Part shown: piece after piece, positions 50,735-58,519 of the stretch | Numbering within the stretch: the stretch's first letter is position 1 | Layout: each line of letters opens with the position of its first letter | Assembly: GCA_947460245.1 (NCBI GenBank) | Contig: CANHGL010000004.1 | Location: forward strand, 40,102-104,101 | Length of the DNA stretch: 64,000 nucleotides | DNA from: Sphingobacteriales bacterium | Lineage (GTDB): Bacteria; Bacteroidota; Bacteroidia; Chitinophagales; JADIYW01 | Direction: 5' to 3' | The notes under the pieces: generated by a model | What the model saw: only the letters and a program-made list of their open reading frames with translations | Databases searched by the model: none | What the model was told of the DNA's origin: nothing | Position numbers and translations under genes: made by a program

Positions 50735-51670
50735 ATGTATATCTCGGTAATAGTTCCCGTCTACAATGAAGCAGGTAATCTCTGTGTATTACACGAAAGA
50801 TTGGTGAATGCTGTAACCTCTATTACTAATGAATATGAAATAATATTTATTAATGACGGCAGTAAGGATAATTCTTTAGGTATGATAAAGAATTTAGCAA
50901 AGGATTTTTCTCAGGTAAAATATATTGATTTTAGTAAAAATTTTGGACATCAGATTGCAGTCTTCGCAGGTCTGGAATATGCAAGCGGTGATGCAATTGT
51001 AATTATTGATGCAGATCTTCAGGATCCTCCTGAGCGTATTATTGACTTATATACCAAAATGCAAGATGGCTATGATGTTGTTTTTGCACAGAGAGAGGAA
51101 AGGGTAGGTGAGCCATGGCATAAATTGATTACTGCTAAACTATTTTATAAGGCTATCAATCGCTTATCTGATGTTAATATTCCTTTAGATACTGGAGACT
51201 TTAGAATATTTAGCGCTAAGATTAAAGATATTATCTTGTCTATGCCTGAGCATAATAAATTTTTACGAGGTCAGATTGCTTGGGCAGGCTTTAATCAGAC
51301 ATCAGTCTCTTATAAACGTGAAGAGCGATATTCTGGTAAGACTAATTATTCCTACTCCAAGATGTTTTCCTTCGCTTTCGATGGGATTACCGCTTTTTCT
51401 AATCTTCCTTTACGGCTTGCAACCTATATGGGTTTTATCGTTTCTGTGATTGCTTTCCTGGTTATCTTGTATACGCTGTATGTGAAATATATAGCCCACG
51501 ATGTAGTGCAAGGTTGGTCTTCTTTGATGGTCAGTATATTATTTATTGGAGGCGTTCAGCTGATATGCCTGGGTATAATTGGTGAATATCTCTCCAGGAT
51601 TCTTGACAACGTTAAACAACGCCCCTTATATCTAATTAGGGAGAGTAATTTTGTCAATTCTAATGTATAG
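50735..51670 (+). CDS. glycosyltransferase family 2 (DPM1/GtrB-like, C-terminal TM pair)
   Basis: ISVIVPVYNEAGNL; IDADLQDPPE; DTGDFRIF; two C-terminal TM segments. Confidence 0.92.
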   Translation: MYISVIVPVYNEAGNLCVLHERLVNAVTSITNEYEIIFINDGSKDNSLGMIKNLAKDFSQVKYIDFSKNFGHQIAVFAGLEYASGDAIVIIDADLQDPPERIIDLYTKMQDGYDVVFAQREERVGEPWHKLITAKLFYKAINRLSDVNIPLDTGDFRIFSAKIKDIILSMPEHNKFLRGQIAWAGFNQTSVSYKREERYSGKTNYSYSKMFSFAFDGITAFSNLPLRLATYMGFIVSVIAFLVILYTLYVKYIAHDVVQGWSSLMVSILFIGGVQLICLGIIGEYLSRILDNVKQRPLYLIRESNFVNSNV

Positions 51671-52352
51671 TATCCAATATATGAAGTAGTGCTTTATTGA
51701 GTTGTGTAACAGCAGCGCTGATATCCCAGTTATCTTTATTCCTTTTTTCTACATAATTAGATATGGATCTTATTTCTATTCCTGGTTTGCTTATCAATTT
51801 CAGAACATAATAGAATGCCAATCCTTCCATATTTTCAGTATCGGCATTGTATTTTTTAGAAATCAATTCAATAGTTTTTGCATTGCCATGTACTTTATTG
51901 ACTGTAATCGAAGTGACTTTGTTGTATGGAAGTTCTTTTATATCCTTATGCTGAATAGGATAGCATAAGCCATATTGATATGCGTCTTCTTTCTTATCTA
52001 AAAACCCAAGGTCATAAAAGTCCTCAAAGTTTTCATCATTTTCTACGCCAAAATCGCCATAGGTTTCTGATATAATTTGGACAACTTCTCCAATTTTAAG
52101 ATTCCTGTTAAAAGCGCCACAAATTCCAGCATCGATATAATAGTCTCTATCGTATGTTGAAGTATATAGGGTTAAATGAGCGGCTGTATTTAAAATACCC
52201 ATTCCGGTTATCAGAATGTGTAATTCCTCATCTATGATAAACAGTCCGGTAAATTCAGCCTTTATTGGGTTGAAATGATCAAAGATTGGTTTTAGCTCTA
52301 ATTTTGTTGCTGCAACAATAGTAATCTTAAGCCTTTTAGCTGCATTTGTCAT
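51660..52352 (-). CDS. mqnB: futalosine hydrolase
   Basis: IVAATKLELKPI, ITGMGILNTAAHL, DAGICGAFNRNLKIGEVV, NMEGLAFYYV (nucleosidase family). Confidence 0.88.
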   Translation of the reverse strand: MTNAAKRLKITIVAATKLELKPIFDHFNPIKAEFTGLFIIDEELHILITGMGILNTAAHLTLYTSTYDRDYYIDAGICGAFNRNLKIGEVVQIISETYGDFGVENDENFEDFYDLGFLDKKEDAYQYGLCYPIQHKDIKELPYNKVTSITVNKVHGNAKTIELISKKYNADTENMEGLAFYYVLKLISKPGIEIRSISNYVEKRNKDNWDISAAVTQLNKALLHILDTIH

Positions 52353-52414
52353 ATTGCAAATATAAATTTTAAATTAAAATTATTACTGAACATTAATTAC
52401 TCATAGCGTCATAG

Positions 52415-52422
52415 TATATTTG
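52415..52422 (+). promoter_or_regulatory. -7 box TATATTTG 4 nt before the GTG start
   Basis: TAnnTTTG match. Confidence 0.4.
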
Positions 52423-52426
52423 TGCT

Positions 52427-52837
52427 GTGGTCTATTTAACTAGAAGAGAGACGTTTAACGCTGCACATCGTCTGTATAACGATTATTGGTCGGAAGAGCA
52501 GAATAATGAAGTTTTTGGCAAGTGTGCCAATCAAAACTGGCATGGACATAATTATATACTTTTTGTAACGGTAAAGGGTCATCCAAATAAAGATACCGGG
52601 TTTATTATCAATGTAAAACACCTTAGTAAACTGATTAAAGATCATATAGTTGATATATTGGATCATTCTAATTTGAATATGGATGTGTCTTTCATTCCAA
52701 AGGATATACATCCGAGTACTGAAAATTTAGTTAAGCTGATATGGCAGCAGCTTGAACCACACATCGATGGATGTAAGTTACATGCTGTTAAACTGTATGA
52801 AACAGATAATATTTATGCCGAATACTTTGGAGAATAA
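52427..52837 (+). CDS. 6-carboxytetrahydropterin synthase / 6-pyruvoyl-tetrahydropterin synthase family (GTG start)
   Basis: RRETFNAAHRL, KCANQNWHGHNY, DHSNLN. Confidence 0.93.
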   Translation: MVYLTRRETFNAAHRLYNDYWSEEQNNEVFGKCANQNWHGHNYILFVTVKGHPNKDTGFIINVKHLSKLIKDHIVDILDHSNLNMDVSFIPKDIHPSTENLVKLIWQQLEPHIDGCKLHAVKLYETDNIYAEYFGE

Positions 52838-52843
52838 TATTGT

Positions 52844-53299
52844 ATGACTCAATCTGTACTTAAATATTTCAATGATTTGTCGGCGGTTGAATTATATGAT
52901 TTATTGCAATTGAGGGAGTTTGTTTTTCAGCTCGAACAACAATGTCTTTATCGTGATATAGATGACAAGGATAGAAAATGTTGGCATCTTTTAGTGTACA
53001 AGGAACAGGTATTGGTGGCATATGCAAGGTTAGTTCCAAAAGGAATTTCTTATGATGATTACGTTTCTATCGGTAGAGTAGCAACTCATCCTGAATTCAG
53101 GAGAGAGTCATACGGCAAATACTTAATGCAAGAGGCTATGTTATATACAGATAAGCTTTTCCCCGGCATTCCTATCAAGATTTCAGCCCAAGCCTATTTG
53201 CAAAAATTTTATGAGGATTTCGGATTTGTAAAGTATAGTGAGCCTTATATGGAAGATGACATACCCCATATTGCTATGGTCTGTGATAAAACTATATAA
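52844..53299 (+). CDS. GNAT family N-acetyltransferase (ElaA-like)
   Basis: LYDLLQLREFVFQLEQQCLYRDIDDKDRKCWHLL; IGRVATHPEFRRESYGKYLMQEA. Confidence 0.92.
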   Translation: MTQSVLKYFNDLSAVELYDLLQLREFVFQLEQQCLYRDIDDKDRKCWHLLVYKEQVLVAYARLVPKGISYDDYVSIGRVATHPEFRRESYGKYLMQEAMLYTDKLFPGIPIKISAQAYLQKFYEDFGFVKYSEPYMEDDIPHIAMVCDKTI

Positions 53300-54251
53300 T
53301 TACAACATTCCTGACTTGTTCTACATCCTTCTCAATCTGTACTTTAAGTAAGTCCCAATTTTCATATTTTATCTGTGGTCTCATGTAATCTACAAATATG
53401 ATGTCTAATTCTTTATCGTATAATTCTTTTTCAAAATCAAGAATAAATACTTCTATGGTAAGTTTACTGTTGTCAAATACAGTTTCTCTATATCCAATAC
53501 TTAATGCTCCTTTGTAGTATTCTCCATCAATTTTTATTTTCACAGCATAAACTCCGGAGGCGGGAATTAGTTTGTGAATATTAGATACTTCAATATTTGC
53601 AGTTGGAAAGCCTAATATTCTACCTATTTTATCTCCATGTATTACTTTCCCTTTTATGCTAAAAGGATAGGCAAGAAGCTGATTGGCAGTTAGTATGTCC
53701 CCATCCAATAAGGCACTTCGGACTTTTGTAGAGCTCACAGATATCTCATCAATAGTTTGAGCTGGAATTTCTTCTACATCATAATTAAATTTTTCAGATA
53801 GGGAGCGCAATAAGTGGATATTACCTTTCCTGTCTTTACCAAAATGATGGTCATAACCTATAATTATTTTTTTGGGATGAAAATTCTCTACAAGTATCTT
53901 TTCTATGTAAACTTCCGCATCTATAGAAGCAAAAGATTTAGAAAATTCAGCTATTACCAAATGGTCCAGTCCGAAAGGTTCCAGAAGCTGTTCTTTTTCA
54001 TCAATAGTGGATATAAGCTTTAGCTTATCATCCTTGGGATTTAACACTAAACGTGGATGAGGATCAAATGTCAATAATATACTCTCCCCATTTGTTTGTT
54101 GAGCTAATTCATGAAGGCGTCTGATGATTTGCTGATGACCAAAGTGAACACCATCATAAGTGCCTATAGTTAGCACCGCATTTCTAAATTTTGGTAAATG
54201 ATGAAGGCCGTGATGTATCTGCATATTTTTGTACCTGAAGGTAGTCTGCAA
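53292..54251 (-). CDS. ribF: bifunctional riboflavin kinase / FAD synthetase
   Basis: TIGTYDGVHFGHQQIIRRL; VSSTKVRSALLDGD; GRILGFPTANIE. Confidence 0.95.
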   Translation of the reverse strand: MQTTFRYKNMQIHHGLHHLPKFRNAVLTIGTYDGVHFGHQQIIRRLHELAQQTNGESILLTFDPHPRLVLNPKDDKLKLISTIDEKEQLLEPFGLDHLVIAEFSKSFASIDAEVYIEKILVENFHPKKIIIGYDHHFGKDRKGNIHLLRSLSEKFNYDVEEIPAQTIDEISVSSTKVRSALLDGDILTANQLLAYPFSIKGKVIHGDKIGRILGFPTANIEVSNIHKLIPASGVYAVKIKIDGEYYKGALSIGYRETVFDNSKLTIEVFILDFEKELYDKELDIIFVDYMRPQIKYENWDLLKVQIEKDVEQVRNVVII

Positions 54252-54273
54252 AGTTAGAATAAACTTTGGTTTG

Positions 54274-54978
54274 CTAATTTAAAGCAGGTACTAAACTTTC
54301 AACAAAGTCCTGAATCTCCCAGGCATCTTTTACAGTGTAATTTCCTATTTGAGTTCTTCTTAAAGCATATAGATAGGCGCCGTTATTCAAACGCTTTCCA
54401 AAATCATCAGCAATGCTTCGGATATATGTTCCTTTTGAGCATTTAATTTTAAATGCTATTGTTGGGAGTTCTATCGAGGTTATCTCAAATTCGTAAATAT
54501 TTATCTTCTTAGATTTAATATTGGCTTCTTTACCTGCTCTTGCCAAATTATAGGCTCTTTCACCAGCTATTTTTACAGCAGAATATATAGGAGGGAATTG
54601 TTCCTGCTCTCCAATAAAACTCTGCGCACATTTTATGATATCTTCCTGGGTAATTCCGCTTAGTTCAAAAGTCTGATTTACTTCCTGCTCAGTATCAAAA
54701 CAGGGGGTTGTAGCCCCCAGGAAGAATGTGCCTGTATAAGTCTTGTCAGCGTCCTGTATTTGTTGTATATCTTTTGTTTTCTTGCCAGTACAAAGTATAA
54801 GTAGTCCGGTTGCTTTTGGATCCAAGGTGCCTGCATGTCCAATCTTTATCGCACCATATTTTTTTTTGAGTGTAAACTTTATTTTATTGACAATATCAAA
54901 GCTTGTCCAGTCTAGGGGTTTGTTTATTAGAATAACTTCTCCTTCTGCAAAATTATAATCTTTTTTTATTAGCATCAT
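54274..54978 (-). CDS. truB: tRNA pseudouridine(55) synthase
   Basis: NKPLDWTSFDIVNKI; KIGHAGTLDPKATGLL; SKGTYIRSIADDFG. Confidence 0.96.
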   Translation of the reverse strand: MMLIKKDYNFAEGEVILINKPLDWTSFDIVNKIKFTLKKKYGAIKIGHAGTLDPKATGLLILCTGKKTKDIQQIQDADKTYTGTFFLGATTPCFDTEQEVNQTFELSGITQEDIIKCAQSFIGEQEQFPPIYSAVKIAGERAYNLARAGKEANIKSKKINIYEFEITSIELPTIAFKIKCSKGTYIRSIADDFGKRLNNGAYLYALRRTQIGNYTVKDAWEIQDFVESLVPALN

Positions 54979-54993
54979 TTATTTGATAGTTTA

Positions 54994-55791
54994 TTAAGAG
55001 ATGATGTGAAGTTGAAGAAGAATTAATACAATAATACCTACTGCAATTCGGTACCACCCAAACAATCTAAAACCATATTTTTGCAAAAATCCAATAAAAA
55101 ATCTAATAGCTAAAAGAGCAACGATAAATGCTATAATATTCCCAATGCCTAGTAGCAGAAGTTGATGTTTATCTCTAAGTATCTCTGGATGTCCTTTATA
55201 TACTTTTAGCAGTTTATATCCAGTAGCAGCAGCCATAGTTGGCACGGCTAAAAAGAAAGAAAATTCTGCTGCTAGTTTTCTGTTTAACTGTTGTTGCATC
55301 CCTCCAATTATACTAGCCCCACTTCTACTAACTCCGGGTATCATAGCTATGCATTGCCAGAATCCAATGATGAAGGCATTTTGATAGCTAATGTCTTTTT
55401 CGTCACTAATTGCCCCTGATGTGAAATAGTTGTCTATAAATAACAATACAATGCCTCCAAAAATTAAACTTACTGCTACAGTAGTAGGACTTTCCAACAA
55501 TGCATCAATTTTATCTGAAAAGAGTTTTCCTAATAGGAGAGCTGGTATGACAGCAATAAGTAGTTTAATGTAAAAGGTTACACGCTTTATATCAAAAAAT
55601 TTCTTGTGATAAAGTACGACTACGGAAAGTATAGCCCCAAGTTGTATTGCGACTTCAAATAATTTCGTAAACTCATTTTTTTCTATTCCCATCAGTGAGC
55701 TGGTGATAATCATGTGCCCAGTAGATGATACGGGAAGGAACTCTGTCAAGCCTTCAATAATAGCTAATATTATCGACTGAAGAATGCTCAT
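54994..55791 (-). CDS. uppP: undecaprenyl-diphosphatase
   Basis: [31 protein letters not shown]. Confidence 0.96.
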   Translation of the reverse strand: MSILQSIILAIIEGLTEFLPVSSTGHMIITSSLMGIEKNEFTKLFEVAIQLGAILSVVVLYHKKFFDIKRVTFYIKLLIAVIPALLLGKLFSDKIDALLESPTTVAVSLIFGGIVLLFIDNYFTSGAISDEKDISYQNAFIIGFWQCIAMIPGVSRSGASIIGGMQQQLNRKLAAEFSFFLAVPTMAAATGYKLLKVYKGHPEILRDKHQLLLLGIGNIIAFIVALLAIRFFIGFLQKYGFRLFGWYRIAVGIIVLILLQLHIIS

Positions 55792-55852
55792 AGTGATGTT
55801 TTGAAATTAACTAAAGTAAGTTGCCCGGTTCTGAATTGCTATAATTTATCTA

Positions 55853-56203
55853 TTATTCAGCAATGGTTTCAGATGGTTTTTTTAGTATTGCGATAACAAT
55901 AACTATGAATCCTAATATCACGGTAATAGGTGCTAGTGTAATTCTGCGGAAGGAATAGATTTCTGCCTCGTTAAACACTTTTGGGTCAGTATTTCCTCCG
56001 CTCATTAATATAAATCCTATAATAATAAGTAAAGCACCACCAGCTAAGAGTAGATAGTTTGTTCGGTCAAACAAAAGCGCTTTATTTTGACTGTTTGATA
56101 GGTTCAACCAGCTGCTTCCGGAAGATTTTGAAATATTTTTACCCTGCTGAGTTGGACGCACAGGAGGGGTGTTCTTTGTGGGTAAAGGTTTATTCTTCGC
56201 CAT
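55853..56203 (-). CDS. DUF3098 family membrane protein
   Basis: LLLAGGALLIIIGFILMSGGNTDPKVFNEAEIYSFRRITLAPITVILGFIV. Confidence 0.88.
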   Translation of the reverse strand: MAKNKPLPTKNTPPVRPTQQGKNISKSSGSSWLNLSNSQNKALLFDRTNYLLLAGGALLIIIGFILMSGGNTDPKVFNEAEIYSFRRITLAPITVILGFIVIVIAILKKPSETIAE

Positions 56204-56208
56204 AATTT

Positions 56209-57084
56209 TTAATATAATTGGTCTAATTTTATTTTCAGGTATTTGTTAACCGCAAAATAGGTGCTGGCAATAGATATTAGAATGCCGAAAACAATCAGGC
56301 AAAGTGCAGCGACAAATAGTATAACTAAGTCTGACCCATTTAAATCTAGAGAAAACTTGTTATTGGAAAGGAAAATAATAATTGCTAAGAAGGCAATGGA
56401 TATCAGTCCACTGATGAGTCCGGATAATATTGACTTAGCTAAATAAGGTTTGATGATAAACCATTCATCTGCACCAATAAGCTGCATACTGCGTATAGTG
56501 TATCGCTGTGAATACATCATCAGACGTATCGTATTATCAATAATTAAAAAAGCTACGATGAGCATAATAATACAAAGTATAATTATGCCTATAGTAACAG
56601 GTTTTAAGGTAGTAGCAGTAGTATTTACTGCCATATCTGAATAAAATACTTCTTGAACCCCGTCAAGTCCAACAAATACAGATTTTACATCTTTTACAAA
56701 TTCAGGGTTGGAGTATTCTGCCCTAAGGCGAATAATATATGCATCGTATAGTGGATTGCTTCCCAGAATCTCTCTGAAGTTCTGACCTAGTTCTTTTTCA
56801 AACTCTTGTGCGGCTACATCTTTACCCCTGAAGGTGAATTTTGAAATGTAATTTTGTTTTTTAAGAAATTTAGATATGTTTTTCTTCTGAACCTCTGTAA
56901 GATCTGCCTTAAGGTTGATGTCTATTTCTACACTTTCTTTAATTTGATTGATTTCTTTTTGGACTACAAAAACCCCAAAAGAAAATAACCCTATAACTAA
57001 TAAAATCATAGAAATGCTGATGACAGCATATAGGAAACTTGGTCTGCGCTTTTTAGGCGTTTTTTGTTCTAAATCTTCTGACAT
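56209..57084 (-). CDS. ftsX: FtsX-like cell division permease
   Basis: N-terminal cytosolic + TM, periplasmic domain, C-terminal FtsX-like TMs (RYTIRSMQLIGADEWFIIKPYL). Confidence 0.88.
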   Translation of the reverse strand: MSEDLEQKTPKKRRPSFLYAVISISMILLVIGLFSFGVFVVQKEINQIKESVEIDINLKADLTEVQKKNISKFLKKQNYISKFTFRGKDVAAQEFEKELGQNFREILGSNPLYDAYIIRLRAEYSNPEFVKDVKSVFVGLDGVQEVFYSDMAVNTTATTLKPVTIGIIILCIIMLIVAFLIIDNTIRLMMYSQRYTIRSMQLIGADEWFIIKPYLAKSILSGLISGLISIAFLAIIIFLSNNKFSLDLNGSDLVILFVAALCLIVFGILISIASTYFAVNKYLKIKLDQLY

Positions 57085-57218
57085 AATATTTCAGTGCTAA
57101 ATTAAGGTTTTTTCACCGTAGGTTATTGATTTTTTCCCACAATCGTTATTAAATGATGAAAAATGAATGTTGTTTCTGTAATCATTTTTAAAAGAGATAC
57201 AATACATGTATGCTTTTA

Positions 57219-57226
57219 TATCTTTG
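57219..57226 (+). promoter_or_regulatory. -7 box TATCTTTG 6 nt before the ATG
   Basis: TAnnTTTG match. Confidence 0.45.
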
Positions 57227-57232
57227 CGACCT

Positions 57233-57898
57233 ATGAAGAACGCACCCTTAGGAATTGATTTGTATTTACAACCTACTTTTTTTGCTGACAGTGATCAGCC
57301 GGACATCCAGAGATTTGTTAAGAATATCATCGGAAATGAATTGGATAAAACGAAAATTGCCGTAAAGCTCTATTACGCGGTGAGAGATGGATGGAAGTAT
57401 AATCCCTATAATATAGACTTACATCATACCTCATTAAAAGCGAGTTCACTGTTTAACAGAGATTCAAAAAGTGCTTATTGCATTGAAAAGGCTTGTCTTC
57501 TGGTTGCCTGTTTGCGTGCAGCAAATATTCCTAGTAGATTTTGTTTTTTTGATGTTAGAAATCACATAGGAGTGGAAAAATTAATTCAAGTACTTAAAAC
57601 GGATGTCTTGGTGTTTCACGCTTGCTGTGAAATCTATTTAAACGATATTTGGGTGAAAGCGACTCCTGCATTTAATGTAGAATTATGTGATTATTTGAAT
57701 GTTCAGCCTCTTGAATTTAACGGTATTGAGGACTCTGTTTTTCAAGAATATGACTCAAAGGGTGGTAATTTTATGGAATATCTAAAGAGTTATGGTAGTT
57801 TTCATGATATTCCTCATGATATGTTTGTAATGTTGCTCCAGGAAAATTACCCTCATTTCTTTTCAGAACAATGGAGTAAGGCTATGCTAAAAGAGTAA
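57233..57898 (+). CDS. transglutaminase-like domain protein (start trimmed)
   Basis: SAYCIEKACLLVACLRAANIPSRFCFFDVRNH; DIWVKATPAFN. Confidence 0.85.
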   Translation: MKNAPLGIDLYLQPTFFADSDQPDIQRFVKNIIGNELDKTKIAVKLYYAVRDGWKYNPYNIDLHHTSLKASSLFNRDSKSAYCIEKACLLVACLRAANIPSRFCFFDVRNHIGVEKLIQVLKTDVLVFHACCEIYLNDIWVKATPAFNVELCDYLNVQPLEFNGIEDSVFQEYDSKGGNFMEYLKSYGSFHDIPHDMFVMLLQENYPHFFSEQWSKAMLKE

Positions 57899-57978
57899 TT
57901 TCCATTTTTGGAGAGGAGTATGATTTTAGTCATTCTTTTTAATTGACCTTTCTGCTACTTTTGAGACAAAACATTAAT

Positions 57979-58362
57979 ATGACAGTCCAAAAGTATTTAT
58001 CAGATTTACATCACGAGTGTATCACGTGGAAAAATAATCTTTCTTTTTACAAAGAGGATTTAGAGGTTATGAAACATCGTCTTGGCGAAGTGGCAAGGAA
58101 AAATACAGATAAAGACATGCATGCTATGGTAGAGCGATTTCAGAATAAACTAATTATTGAAGAGGAGCGTATAGATACTTTAATGCATAGGTTAAATTTG
58201 AGTGAGGAGGAAGTAGTCGATAATGTAAAAGATAATCCTAGCTCCAGTGATCATAGAAAAATGACGAGTCCACAAGACCTTTGGGATGATATGCAGTCCT
58301 TCGAATTATTATTCAATCAGTTGCGCAAAGATTTAAATTCCTTTGCGGCTAAATGGATGTAA
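57979..58362 (+). CDS. hypothetical coiled-coil protein (start trimmed)
   Basis: Helical charged sequence; TACTTTTG -7 box at 57956-57963. Confidence 0.65.
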   Translation: MTVQKYLSDLHHECITWKNNLSFYKEDLEVMKHRLGEVARKNTDKDMHAMVERFQNKLIIEEERIDTLMHRLNLSEEEVVDNVKDNPSSSDHRKMTSPQDLWDDMQSFELLFNQLRKDLNSFAAKWM

Positions 58363-58378
58363 GCAATCTATGCTTATT

Positions 58379-58410
58379 AAAAGCCCGACATGAGTGTCGG
58401 GCTTTTTTGT
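58379..58410 (+). terminator. intrinsic terminator
   Basis: AAGCCCGACA tgag TGTCGGGCTT TTTT. Confidence 0.92.
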
Positions 58411-58519
58411 TTTCTAACACTATCATAAACCCACTCTATGCTATGATTTCTTTTTCATTTGTTACTTTTATGCACTATAAATAGATTTATAGCTTTTTAT
58501 ATAGCTTAAAATAACCGAT

